Source of the DNA: Legionella micdadei
GTDB taxonomy: Bacteria; Pseudomonadota; Gammaproteobacteria; Legionellales; Legionellaceae
Direction: 5' to 3'
Assembly (NCBI RefSeq): GCF_000953635.1
Contig: NZ_LN614830.1
Coordinates: forward strand, 2,923,501-2,987,500
Length of the DNA: 64,000 nt
Positions 36,432-45,725 of this stretch are shown here, in pieces. The notes beneath the pieces were generated by a model. The model made no database searches and had not been told where the DNA came from. It worked only from the letters and a program-made list of their open reading frames with translations. Numbering within the stretch: position 1 is the stretch's first letter; each line of letters begins with the position of its first letter. The position numbers and the translations under genes were made by a program.

Positions 36432-37064
36432 ATGTTACTGCATTATCTGTTTATTATGGGCATCTGTGTCGAAGCGGTTACGGGGGCCATAGCCGCTGGG
36501 CGCAAAAAAATGGATTTTTTTGGGGTTGTTCTCATTGCATCCATTGCCGCTCTTGGTGGAGGAACAGTGAGAGATCTCCTATTAAATACCTATCCGCTCA
36601 CTTGGGTAGCTCATCCGGAGTACCTTTTATATACTTCTGCTTGTGCTTTTCTAACTATTTTTATTGCTCACTCATTAGTAAAAATCATGAAAGTTTTTCT
36701 CGTGCTTGACGCGCTGGGTTTATCAACTTTTGTGATTATCGGCACACAAAAAAGTCTCAGTAACGGCTTATCACCTAGCGTAGCCATTCTTAGCGGCATG
36801 ATTACCGGGATCTGTGGTGGGATGCTGCGCGACATACTTTGCAATGATATTCCCTTAGTTCTGCGTAAAGAATTGTATGCTGTGATTGCACTTGCCGGAG
36901 CATTATTATTTATTATTTTGGATTATTTCCAGCTTTCAAACGGCATTAACATCATGATTACTTTGCTTGCTATTTTTTCAACGCGATTATTAGCAATCTT
37001 CTTTCATGTTGAAATCCCAAAATTTGATTACTCTGCCAGCCTGCGTAAACGAGTAAGAAAATAA
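36432..37064 (+). CDS. TRIC (UPF0126) cation-channel family membrane protein
   Basis: A 210-residue integral membrane protein with seven helices arranged as two repeats, each with a glycine-rich signature: AALGGGTVRDLLLNTYPLTWV in the first and GMITGICGGMLRDILCNDIPLVL in the second. This is the bacterial TRIC channel signature (YicG/YadS), related to trimeric intracellular cation channels and probably passing K+ or similar ions. No signal peptide. It stands alone; the 211 bases downstream hold no gene. Confidence 0.9.
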   Translation: MLLHYLFIMGICVEAVTGAIAAGRKKMDFFGVVLIASIAALGGGTVRDLLLNTYPLTWVAHPEYLLYTSACAFLTIFIAHSLVKIMKVFLVLDALGLSTFVIIGTQKSLSNGLSPSVAILSGMITGICGGMLRDILCNDIPLVLRKELYAVIALAGALLFIILDYFQLSNGINIMITLLAIFSTRLLAIFFHVEIPKFDYSASLRKRVRK

Positions 37065-37275
37065 CTGATTAGTGTTTTGCGTATTAACCATTTCATGCAT
37101 GCGGGCAACAGCATCTCACAACCTCTGCTCAAGCCTGACTTTTTGCCAAAACCAATGAGGTCCTGAATCGACTAAAAATCTGTGCTTAGAACCAAAGCAG
37201 GAATCCGCCAGAGCTTCGACTGTTTGTGAAGCCCTGAACCATCACGGATTATTGCGCTTCATTCCATGGGACTGA

Positions 37276-37767
37276 TCAGATTTCGAGAATTTCGTGAATA
37301 ACCACCTCTTCCACAGGAACATCGGCATGCCCTTTACGCTGACCTGTTTTAACTTTAGCAATAGCGTCCACCACATCCATTCCTTCAACAACTTCACCAA
37401 AAACGCAGTAGCCATAGCCTTGGGCGTGTTCACCGCTGAAATTTAAGAAGGCATTATCAGCAACATTGATAAAGAATTGAGCTGTTGCGGAGTGAGGATC
37501 CATTGTTCTAGCCATTGCGATCGTGCCCCGTTTATTGGGTTTCGCTTGTTTAGCTTCATTCTTTACTGGCGCATCAGTAGTTTTCTGTACCATTTCCGCA
37601 GTCAACCCACCACCTTGAATCATAAAACCATCAATGACCCGATGAAAAATGGTATCGGTATAAAATCCTTTACGAACATAATTTAGAAAATTTTCCACCG
37701 TCTTTGGGGCATTTTCTTCGTGTAGTTCCAAACGAATTTCACCTTTGGAAGTGTTAATCAAAATCAT
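37276..37767 (-). CDS. ppiB: Peptidyl-prolyl cis-trans isomerase, cyclophilin type
   Basis: A 163-residue cytoplasmic cyclophilin without signal peptide. Core active-site features are [13 protein letters not shown] (Phe-His-Arg catalytic triplet), [18 protein letters not shown] and [17 protein letters not shown]. Assigned to PpiB because of length and lack of a leader. It lies 30 bases after tgt and probably shares its transcript. Nothing unusual. Confidence 0.94.
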   Translation of the reverse strand: MILINTSKGEIRLELHEENAPKTVENFLNYVRKGFYTDTIFHRVIDGFMIQGGGLTAEMVQKTTDAPVKNEAKQAKPNKRGTIAMARTMDPHSATAQFFINVADNAFLNFSGEHAQGYGYCVFGEVVEGMDVVDAIAKVKTGQRKGHADVPVEEVVIHEILEI

Positions 37768-37797
37768 TAAAGCTCTCCTGTATATTCTTTATATAGC

Positions 37798-38949
37798 CTA
37801 CGAACTAAAGATTAGGTCGCGCATTTTAGCACAAACTTCATTCATTACATGGACATTATGAATACTCGCTAACGCAGTAAAGAGGTTTGCTCTTTGTTTA
37901 CTTAAATGATGCAAAAACGCCCGAGAATGATGTTGGCAAGTATAGCATGTGCATGAAGGCATAATAGGTTCTAAGTCACTAGCAAAACATGCTTTTTTAA
38001 TTTGAATGCGCGCATTCTCATAAGGACTTGCAAACCTTAGCCAGTTCCCCTCTTTGATTAATTCCCCACAGTATAACGATCCATGCCGCGCATTTCTTGT
38101 CGGCGCGACACAATCGAACATATCGATTCCTTCAGCTACTACATCCAGCAAATCTTGAGGCGACATCCCTACCCCCATCGTATAACGCGGCTTGTTTTCG
38201 GGTAAGTATTTATTAATCCAACGGATAATATCAATCGTGGTTTTCATATTAAACCCCACTGTTTCACCACCGATGGCTATACCGTCTGGATTCATCGAGG
38301 TAATGAAATCAGCGCTCTCTTGACGTAAATCTTCATAAATCCCCCCTTGCACGATCCCAAATAAAGCCTGAGTTGCCCCGTACCGAGAAGTAGGATATTT
38401 TTGATGATAGTCTATCGATTGCCTAAGCCAACGATGAGTGCGCTTCATGATACGCTTTACCTCTTCCCGCGAACAGTGATCTGGTGTACATTGGTCAAAC
38501 GCCATAATGATGTCAGCACCAATGATTTTTTGTGTTTCAAGCGACATCTCGGGCGTCATATGAATTAGACGGGTGGATCCTGGCAAGCGAAAATGTGCCC
38601 CCTCTTCATCAATACTACAAATTTCTTTATTCTTCGATAGGCTAAAGACTTGGAAACCACCACTGTCAGTTAACATCGGACCGTGCCACCCCATAAAAGG
38701 GTGCATACCTCCAGCTTTCTCAATCACTGACATGCCTGGAGCACAAAGCATGTGATAAGTATTGCCGCCGAGAACAATTTGGCTGCCCGCCTCAAGTAAC
38801 TCCCGAGGGGTCATATTATTCACACCTGCACGAGTCCCTACAGGCATAAACACGGGGGTTAAAAAATCACCATGGGGCGTACTGATGCGCGTCACTCGCG
38901 CTTTAGTGTAAGCATGTTTCTTAATAAGCTCGGAGCTAAACTTATTCAT
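37798..38949 (-). CDS. tgt: Queuine/preQ1 tRNA-ribosyltransferase
   Basis: Exchanges guanine at position 34 of GUN-anticodon tRNAs for preQ1. The 383-residue TIM barrel has LTDSGGFQVFSL (base recognition), FDQCTPDHCS, GGETVGF and the zinc site CTCYTCQHHSRAFLHHL. The catalytic Asp is in MFDCVAPTRNARHG. The start has no strong ribosome site but the N-terminus fits family members. queH, for the last step of queuosine synthesis, is also in this window, some 20 kb away. Confidence 0.97.
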   Translation of the reverse strand: MNKFSSELIKKHAYTKARVTRISTPHGDFLTPVFMPVGTRAGVNNMTPRELLEAGSQIVLGGNTYHMLCAPGMSVIEKAGGMHPFMGWHGPMLTDSGGFQVFSLSKNKEICSIDEEGAHFRLPGSTRLIHMTPEMSLETQKIIGADIIMAFDQCTPDHCSREEVKRIMKRTHRWLRQSIDYHQKYPTSRYGATQALFGIVQGGIYEDLRQESADFITSMNPDGIAIGGETVGFNMKTTIDIIRWINKYLPENKPRYTMGVGMSPQDLLDVVAEGIDMFDCVAPTRNARHGSLYCGELIKEGNWLRFASPYENARIQIKKACFASDLEPIMPSCTCYTCQHHSRAFLHHLSKQRANLFTALASIHNVHVMNEVCAKMRDLIFSS

Positions 38950-39085
38950 ATGAAGGTGCTTTAATAATTACAATGGCTGGCGATAATAGCTAACTGGGTG
39001 CTTATTTACCAGTGGATCAAAGGAGGATTTCTTTTAGAGCGTTAGCCACTTCTCCCTCTTGGCAAAATTATCAAAGCTGTGACTA

Positions 39086-40048
39086 TCACTTTGCAACGCT
39101 TTGATGACAAACCATACAACCATATCCAGAATTAAACATTATCGCTTTATCCGGATCAGAAAATTCTTTCTGAAAATTACCAACATTTTCTCTTGCATTA
39201 GTAATGCGTTTTTCTAACATTTCTCGATAAGGCCATTTTGCATAATTTTTATCGAGTTGAGCATTTTTATAGATTACGACCGCAGTTTGCCAATCCCCAG
39301 ATTTAACTAACATATCTCCCATATTCATGAAAAAACCTTCAAAGCCAAAAGGCGCAATCCAAGAATTGAAGCAAGCTCGTTTTTCACCCTGGTCATCTTT
39401 GGTTGGGGGAACACTATAAACAGGATTTTTGCGATCAATTTTACTTCCTTGGCACAAATCAAGAGTGCTCCATTGCCAAGACAAAGCTTCCTTAAAATTT
39501 TTAGAATCGGGGGGCAAAGTTGTCATTGGATAGCCAGCGGTAAAATAATTAAACTCAGGCCAATTATGTATCGCTTTTTTCAATAGGAAATAAGCCTTTG
39601 TTTCCTCGCGCTGATCATGAAAAATTTGTCCTTCGATTAATTGAGTATCTCCTGCAAACCCTTGATAGATAGGATTTTTTTGATCAAGCTGCAACGCATC
39701 AGCCAGGTATTTTCGAGATAATATAATTTCATTAACGATCGTGGGTGATTCATCTTTATTGCGCTGACGCTCAGTAATTTTCCACAAATGAAGAAGTCCC
39801 AGATGAGCAGCAAGTTTTGGATCATTTGGATTTTGTAAATAAGCAGCCATCAATAGGTAGTCCGCTTTAGGAATATCTTGGTAATTTCCGCCGTGCAAGG
39901 TTTCCCAGAAATAATTTTGTGCTTTGGCGGCAAGCTCGCTGTTTGATGCAATTGCCTGCTTTTTGGGGGTGGATATCACCGCAACTTGCTCGCACCCGGC
40001 TAACCAGCAAACAATGATACTTAAACCTATAGTATGAGATAACCGCAT
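39086..40048 (-). CDS. TPR-type lipoprotein with a C-terminal haem c motif
   Basis: A 320-residue lipoprotein: lipobox LAGC (Cys19), then helix-turn-helix repeats reminiscent of TPRs (ADYLLMAAYLQNPNDPKLAAHLGLLHLW, LADALQLDQKNPIYQGFAG, and late GDWQTAVVIYKNAQLDKNY). The extreme C-terminus ends GYGCMVCHQSVAK, a CxxCH haem-attachment motif (Cys311, Cys314, His315). A single haem site tacked to a TPR lipoprotein is not a combination I recognise. dsbB and a small cytochrome c lie upstream in the same direction. Possible roles are cytochrome assembly or electron transfer at the outer membrane. Confidence 0.7.
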   Translation of the reverse strand: MRLSHTIGLSIIVCWLAGCEQVAVISTPKKQAIASNSELAAKAQNYFWETLHGGNYQDIPKADYLLMAAYLQNPNDPKLAAHLGLLHLWKITERQRNKDESPTIVNEIILSRKYLADALQLDQKNPIYQGFAGDTQLIEGQIFHDQREETKAYFLLKKAIHNWPEFNYFTAGYPMTTLPPDSKNFKEALSWQWSTLDLCQGSKIDRKNPVYSVPPTKDDQGEKRACFNSWIAPFGFEGFFMNMGDMLVKSGDWQTAVVIYKNAQLDKNYAKWPYREMLEKRITNARENVGNFQKEFSDPDKAIMFNSGYGCMVCHQSVAK

Positions 40049-40165
40049 AGTGTCCTTCCAGCGGAGAGGTATTAAAATTTTTATAACACGCTAGTTTATC
40101 CCATTGCAAGAAAAGATAACCTTATCACTGCTAATCAGGACTTTTCAAAGTAAAATTCTTATCCC

Positions 40166-40672
40166 CTAAGCAGCAGCAATCTGCTTACGCAAAATCCAAA
40201 AAACAGGAATTGCTACTATTAATAAGAAAAAGAAATAGAGGGCTGCCCAAGCTGGCATGGATAAACCTAACCATTGCCAGGAAATTTCTGCACAATCGCC
40301 TGTCCCCCAGAGAAGAGTGCGCATCACATCGCGCCATGGAAAATAACGAATTAAGATATCGAGATCTGGCATACAGCTAGGTGCTTGGCCAGCAGGAAGG
40401 GATTGAATCCAGAGTTGGCGGCCTGCAAAAAATAGACCGCATGCAGCAACAAACATTTGTAGCCCAGCTATTATTTTGCCTCCTCTTAAGCTGCGGGTAT
40501 TTACCCCAATAAAGCAAATCATAAATAATAACAACACACAAAAACGCTGCATTAAACATAAGGGGCAAGGTGCTAATCCCTTAACATATTGAAAATAAAA
40601 AGAGCTAGCCAGCACAAAGAAGCTCAAAAAAGCAAGCAGCCCTTGTAAACGTCTATAAGTGAACTTACTCAT
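40166..40672 (-). CDS. dsbB: Disulfide bond formation protein B
   Basis: The inner-membrane quinone reductase that reoxidises DsbA. The 168-residue protein has four hydrophobic helices and the first periplasmic Cys pair in LAPCPLCLMQRF (CxxC); the second pair is Cys at QAPSCMPD and later GTGDCAEISWQW. These match the E. coli DsbB positions. The start overlaps the cytochrome gene stop by four bases, so it is cotranscribed with it. Typical length. Confidence 0.93.
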   Translation of the reverse strand: MSKFTYRRLQGLLAFLSFFVLASSFYFQYVKGLAPCPLCLMQRFCVLLLFMICFIGVNTRSLRGGKIIAGLQMFVAACGLFFAGRQLWIQSLPAGQAPSCMPDLDILIRYFPWRDVMRTLLWGTGDCAEISWQWLGLSMPAWAALYFFFLLIVAIPVFWILRKQIAAA

Positions 40673-41094
40673 GATTGCGGTAACATATATTGAATTGCAT
40701 TTTTTATCTCTTCATCATTGCACTGCATACAGGTACCTTTCATTGGCATTGCATTCAACCCTTTAATCGCGGAAGCAACAAGCTCATCCAGTGTTTTTTT
40801 ATCAAGACGAGGCTGCCAATCCGCCTTGTCACGAAATTTGGGCGCGCCCGCAACTCCATCGCGATGGCAAGTTGAACAATATTGTTGATAAGTCGCTTGG
40901 CCAAGTGTTTCCTTAGTATTTGTCTCAGATCCCGTTTGAATCAATCGCTGCGTCGAAGAGGGAGTACTTTGCGAGGCTATGTGAATTTCGCCAATTGGCT
41001 TAATTCTATCCTCGATTTGGTGCCTATCCACAGTGTTGAAAGCATAACTACTTAGCGGTAAAGCAACAAGTAAGGCGTAAACACTAAAACGCAT
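40669..41094 (-). CDS. Small c-type cytochrome (cytochrome c5-like)
   Basis: A 141-residue exported protein with one haem motif CSTCH (QQYCSTCHRDGVAGAPKF), the axial Met in LNAMPMKGTC, and an extra Cys pair CMQC near the C-terminus, the pattern of cytochrome c5 with its internal disulfide. The ATG at 41094, preceded by AGAGGA, gives a proper signal peptide; the longer frame beginning at 41223 adds 43 unlikely residues. It starts a short transcript with dsbB. Electron carrier in the periplasm; partner oxidase not seen here. Confidence 0.9.
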   Translation of the reverse strand: MRFSVYALLVALPLSSYAFNTVDRHQIEDRIKPIGEIHIASQSTPSSTQRLIQTGSETNTKETLGQATYQQYCSTCHRDGVAGAPKFRDKADWQPRLDKKTLDELVASAIKGLNAMPMKGTCMQCNDEEIKNAIQYMLPQS

Positions 41095-41386
41095 GATTAA
41101 ATCCTCTACTTCGAATCTAAATGATGATACTGGCAAGTAAATCGTATTTCTAGATTCCTTGTGAAAATAGGCTTTCTTTAAGGAACAAATAGCAATATTG
41201 CCATTAAACCCTGGGCGACTCAAACCCGGCTTAAACTAAATCTGTAAAAACAAGCCAGTATTGTCAAGAATAATTTAGCTTATCACGCGTTATTTGATCT
41301 GCTATAGTTTGCAAGTTTGGTATTCTTCTTGCCAAGCAACCTGCCTTAAGTTATTGCCATTCTACACATTAAAAGGAAGCTCATCC

Positions 41387-42463
41387 ATGGAGCCAACGAT
41401 AACTCTTACCAGAAAACTTGGTATTCCGTTTCCAATTTTCTTAGCGCCCATGGCAGGTTCCACCACACCCAATCTTGTTGCCGCTGTTTCCAATTCCGGA
41501 GGATTAGGTTCTTTTGGGGCAGCCTATATGCCCGCTGGAGACATAAGAACAACTATTCATGAAATTCGCAAGTTAACCAAGCAACCGTTTGCAATTAATC
41601 TTTTTATACCGAACGAGCATTATGCTTCGCCAGAGCAAATTGCCCATAGCTGCACACTCCTCGAGCAAGCATGTACTGAACTAAATTATAAGCCTCAACC
41701 GGTTTCAGCCCCCTATACTCCTCATTTTGAAGAGCAAATGAGTGTGATTGTTGAAGAAAAGGTGCCCGTTTTTAGCTTCATTTTTGGGTTACTTGATAAA
41801 ACCTGGGTAAACAAGTTAAAGAAACAGAATACCCTACTCATAGGCACAGCAACCAATGTCGAAGAAGCGATTTTACTTGAAAAATCAGGGGTAGATATGA
41901 TCGTTGCCCAAGGCAGCGAGGCCGGCGGCCATCGCGGTACTTTTATTGGCAATGCAGAGGACGGATTAATTGGCCTTTTAAGTTTACTTCCTCAGATCAC
42001 GAAATATGTAAAAATTCCTGTCATTGCAGCAGGAGGAATTATGGAGAAAAAAGCCATTTCAGCTGCCTATTTGCTAGGGGCTTCAGGAGTCCAAATGGGG
42101 ACAGCTTTTTTAACCTGCACTGAATCAGAAATTCATCCTATGTACAAACAGGCCTTATTAGAAACCAAAAAGGATAACACAATATTAACCACAGCATTTT
42201 CAGGAAGGTTAGCTCGTGGTATAAGGAACAAATTTATTGAACGCATGTCCGCTCATGCGAAGGACATCCTCCCTTTTCCAGTACAAAACGCGATGACTCG
42301 CGCAATGCGAATTGAGGCAGGCAAGAAAAATTGCACAGATTTTATGTCCATGTGGGCAGGGCAATCAGCCCATTTATGTAAAGAAATTTCTGTTGCAGAA
42401 TTGATAAGGGAACTAATGGAAGGATTTGATAAAATAACTAGGATAAATATAAATAATTCGTGA
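41387..42463 (+). CDS. Nitronate monooxygenase/2-nitropropane dioxygenase-family flavoprotein
   Basis: A 358-residue FMN TIM-barrel enzyme: IPFPIFLAPMAGSTTP at the start, DMIVAQGSEAGGHRGTF and VIAAGGIMEKKAISAAYLLGASGVQMGTAFLTC are the family signatures for FMN and nitronate binding. His in GGHRG is the catalytic base of the class I enzymes. It probably oxidises alkyl nitronates such as propionate 3-nitronate. The ATG at 41387 with AAGGAAG is chosen over an upstream frame at 41294. Not in an operon; the next gene is 37 bases on. Confidence 0.88.
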   Translation: MEPTITLTRKLGIPFPIFLAPMAGSTTPNLVAAVSNSGGLGSFGAAYMPAGDIRTTIHEIRKLTKQPFAINLFIPNEHYASPEQIAHSCTLLEQACTELNYKPQPVSAPYTPHFEEQMSVIVEEKVPVFSFIFGLLDKTWVNKLKKQNTLLIGTATNVEEAILLEKSGVDMIVAQGSEAGGHRGTFIGNAEDGLIGLLSLLPQITKYVKIPVIAAGGIMEKKAISAAYLLGASGVQMGTAFLTCTESEIHPMYKQALLETKKDNTILTTAFSGRLARGIRNKFIERMSAHAKDILPFPVQNAMTRAMRIEAGKKNCTDFMSMWAGQSAHLCKEISVAELIRELMEGFDKITRININNS

Positions 42464-42499
42464 TAAAATTCCATCGATAATTTGCGTAAGGAGAAACTA

Positions 42500-44125
42500 G
42501 TGGACTTTAGCAAAATTGAAGAGAGTTTAAATGCTATTGAAGCCCGCCTGTCTTTTATCGAAAATAAATTAGAGTTGAGTCCTCAGAAAAAACCATGTGA
42601 AGTTCAACAAGAAACAGAAAAAGATCAAACCTTTAATAAGCCTCTTCGACCTGTTAGGACGGGCAACTGGCTTGGTATAGTTGCAGTAATATGCTTCGTA
42701 TTAGCTGCTGGATTTATCATTAAACTTTCCATCCAATCAGGCTGGTTAACTCCCCAAAAGCAGCTCGTTTTTGCAACTTTATTCGGTCTTGCTCTCATTT
42801 CAACAGGAATCAAACTATTTGAATATGATCTTGCTTATGCAAGTATGTTGCCTGCAGCCGGCGCGATCATTTTGTACATTTCAGTTTTAGGTGCCTACGG
42901 TTATTATCATCTCATTACATTTCAAACTGCAATTGTAATGACAAGCCTTATTTCTGCATTTTGCATTTGGCTCTATATAAAAATTAACCATGATCTCTAT
43001 GCAATTATAGCGGCATTAGGTGCTTTCCTTAGTCCGCTTCTTTTAGAGTTTGATGCTAATGCAATTTTTGCACTTTATTACTATATTATTTGCTCTCTTA
43101 CCTTCGCCACACTTTCCATCTGGGTTCAATCACGAACGTTAACCCTGATTTCTTCTTATTTAGCGATTTCAGTAACTTCTTACATTGGTTTCCAACTCAA
43201 TCAAGATATCTTAATTGCAATAGTATTAGCTCTGTATTATCTCATTTTTTCTATTGGCACTTATTTCCATACCCAATTGACACAAAAGCAATTAACCGAA
43301 AAAGAAGCCTGGAGCTTTTTCCCCGTTCTCCTAATTTTCTACGCAATGGAATATTATTTTATTAACCGTATTCAACCAGCACTCGCTCCTTGGATTTCAC
43401 TCGGCTTCGCATCCCTTCTTGTCGTTCTTTATTTGTCGGCAAAAACATGGTTTCCAGGTCGTCTGCACAGCAGTAGAATAATTATTATTACATTTTCTAC
43501 AATTGTTTGTTTTCATTCTATTTACCTTGAACTTTTGCCGGCCTTTATAAGGCCTTGGCTATTTGTGATTATTATTTTAGGATTTAGTCTTTATAAAAAA
43601 ATAGAACATCCCAAATTCACTCGTACTTTTCTTTTCCCTTTAATTGCTCTTCTGATTGTTCTTGGAATTGAGTACATCAATATACTAAATCATCTAGCGG
43701 GGTCTTTCAGTTTGCCTTGGCTTTTAGTAGGAATAGCCTCTTTTGCAAGCGTTTGGTTAGTCTTAAGAGTTCATCTCGATGATTTTATGATGAAAGACGA
43801 ATACACTTATTACTTTGCCTTAGGCACAGCCCATCTACTTGGGGTAGCCTGGCTCTATCAACTCACTAATCCCTACGGCTCCTTAGCAGTATCGGCTTCT
43901 TGGCTTTTTTATGCAGTGTGCGTAATTGGCTTTGCCTTCATGCACAAAGATAAAATCATGGCGAAATCAACCCTAATGATCTTAACTTTTGCGACAGTTA
44001 AAGCCTTGTTTTATGACGCCTCATCAACACCAACAATTGTACGTATTTTATGCTTAATGCTCACTGGTGTTGTTCTCTATGGCTCAGGATTTCTAATCCG
44101 GAAAATGGCTAGGTGGAATCACTGA
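42500..44125 (+). CDS. DUF2339-family multi-helix membrane protein
   Basis: About 541 residues. A short coiled-coil N-terminus (NAIEARLSFIENKL) and a charged linker precede 14 or more hydrophobic helices, with NWLGIVAVICFVLAAGFIIKL and WLTPQKQLVFATLFGLALI as the typical DUF2339 entry. The GTG at 42500 has AAGGAG six bases upstream and is preferred over an in-frame TTG at 42482. The function of the family is unknown. Its size and lack of operon partners give no hint. Confidence 0.85.
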   Translation: MDFSKIEESLNAIEARLSFIENKLELSPQKKPCEVQQETEKDQTFNKPLRPVRTGNWLGIVAVICFVLAAGFIIKLSIQSGWLTPQKQLVFATLFGLALISTGIKLFEYDLAYASMLPAAGAIILYISVLGAYGYYHLITFQTAIVMTSLISAFCIWLYIKINHDLYAIIAALGAFLSPLLLEFDANAIFALYYYIICSLTFATLSIWVQSRTLTLISSYLAISVTSYIGFQLNQDILIAIVLALYYLIFSIGTYFHTQLTQKQLTEKEAWSFFPVLLIFYAMEYYFINRIQPALAPWISLGFASLLVVLYLSAKTWFPGRLHSSRIIIITFSTIVCFHSIYLELLPAFIRPWLFVIIILGFSLYKKIEHPKFTRTFLFPLIALLIVLGIEYINILNHLAGSFSLPWLLVGIASFASVWLVLRVHLDDFMMKDEYTYYFALGTAHLLGVAWLYQLTNPYGSLAVSASWLFYAVCVIGFAFMHKDKIMAKSTLMILTFATVKALFYDASSTPTIVRILCLMLTGVVLYGSGFLIRKMARWNH

Positions 44126-44319
44126 AAATGTTAGGGAAGGGATAATTTAGGCCCTGTTTTGCATGATTAAATAGCTTGTTTTCAAGCATCGGAACCTAAA
44201 AAATCAATTCATTTTAGCCAAGGTAGTAGAAATGTAAACAGGTTCTAGCATAACCTTGTTATAAATACCTCAATATCGTTACACTGATCCTGTGTAGACC
44301 TAGATGGATAGGGCAATTA

Positions 44320-45570
44320 ATGGCGAAGCACGATGATCAAAATGCGCTGGATGAAGGGCAAACTATATCTTCTGCTCATGCAAGAGGAAAATTTCCGCCT
44401 TTTGTTAATAACGCCATGCAAGAGTATTTTATGGTGCGAGTCAATCAATCTTGGCATGGAAAGCATATTTTAAAAGGAAAGCCCCCCTCAGCAGAAGCTC
44501 TCATATTCTCTAGTAATGATTATTTACATATTAGCCATCATCCTAAACTTATCGAAGCACAAATTAATGCCCTGCGTAAATATGGTAATGGCCAAATGCA
44601 ATCACCCGTATTTTTGAGAGAGGATAGCCTACTTTCTGCTTGTGAACAGGAATTTGCCCAATTTCTCCGCTATCCTGCTGCCTTACTAGCTCAATCGGGT
44701 TGGTGCGCTAATATTGGCTTAATCCAGGCACTTGCTTCGCGAAATTTACCAGTTTATCTCGATTTTTATGCACACATGTCTTTTTGGGAGGGAGTAAAAG
44801 CCGCCAATGCTAAACCAGTTCCCTTTCGCCATAATTCAATACACTCATTGCGCAAACGCTTAGAGCGATATGGCTCAGGAATTATTGCGGTAGACTCCAT
44901 TTACAGCACAACGGGAACCATTAGTCCTCTATTTGAATACATAAGGCTAGCAAAAGAATTTGACTGCGTACTCATCGTGGATGAGTCTCATTCCCTAGGA
45001 ACTCACGGCCCGCAAGGTTGTGGTTTAGTAGCAGAACTTGGCTTATCCGATCAAGTTGATATTGTCACAGCTAGTCTTGCCAAAGCCATTTCTGGCCGAG
45101 GGGGAATAATCGCTGCGAACAATGACCTTATTGAACTTATCCGCAACACTTCCTTACCAATTATTTTCAGCTCAGCGCTAGTGCCCCACGATCTAGCAGG
45201 ATTTTCCGCCTCGCTTTCGATTATTGCTAAGGAAGAGTGGCGGCGTAGTAAACTGCATGATAATGCATTGTTTTTACGAAATCATTTGCTTGATCTTGGC
45301 TTTTATCTTGGGGAGAGTGATTCGCAGATTATTCCTCTTATTACAGGCAGCGAAGCCAATACAATCTGGTTGCGTAATGAACTTGAGAAAGAAGATATTT
45401 ATGGGGCTGTTTTCTGTGCGCCTGCAACACCTAAGAACAATGCTCTAATTCGATTATCAATTTCCGCCAATCATAGTCAAGAAAATCTAATGAAAGTCGT
45501 CGATTGTCTAGCAAAATTAGATAGAAAAAAGCACCAGTTACCACTTTTTGGCTATGTATCTCTCGTTTGA
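44320..45570 (+). CDS. lqsA: Autoinducer synthase LqsA (alpha-oxoamine synthase family)
   Basis: A 416-residue PLP enzyme of the CqsA/BioF class that makes the alpha-hydroxyketone signal LAI-1 (3-hydroxypentadecan-4-one in L. pneumophila). VDESHSLGTHG (PLP-ring Asp) and IVTASLAKAISGRGG (Schiff-base Lys) are the diagnostic motifs. FSSNDYLHISHHP, an AONS-family entry, is at residues about 63-75. Assignment as LqsA rather than BioF or Kbl rests on adjacent lqsR and lqsS. The sole transcript in its direction here; promoter not identified in 44126-44319. Confidence 0.9.
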   Translation: MAKHDDQNALDEGQTISSAHARGKFPPFVNNAMQEYFMVRVNQSWHGKHILKGKPPSAEALIFSSNDYLHISHHPKLIEAQINALRKYGNGQMQSPVFLREDSLLSACEQEFAQFLRYPAALLAQSGWCANIGLIQALASRNLPVYLDFYAHMSFWEGVKAANAKPVPFRHNSIHSLRKRLERYGSGIIAVDSIYSTTGTISPLFEYIRLAKEFDCVLIVDESHSLGTHGPQGCGLVAELGLSDQVDIVTASLAKAISGRGGIIAANNDLIELIRNTSLPIIFSSALVPHDLAGFSASLSIIAKEEWRRSKLHDNALFLRNHLLDLGFYLGESDSQIIPLITGSEANTIWLRNELEKEDIYGAVFCAPATPKNNALIRLSISANHSQENLMKVVDCLAKLDRKKHQLPLFGYVSLV

Positions 45571-45725
45571 TTAAAAAAACACTAATACAGTCTGAGCGAA
45601 AGCTATGTCGGACAGATCAACAATCCATTGCTGTTACCAGTTAGCGCTATCTACAGCTTCCATTTTAGATAATGCTGAGCTAATGCTCGCAATGAAGAAT
45701 TTCCGATCATTGTTCAAAAGGAAGC

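Noticed and set aside
37065..37275. Possible degraded gene between the TRIC and ppiB genes
   Set aside because: Translations show short pieces with stops and no recognisable family; treated as noncoding.
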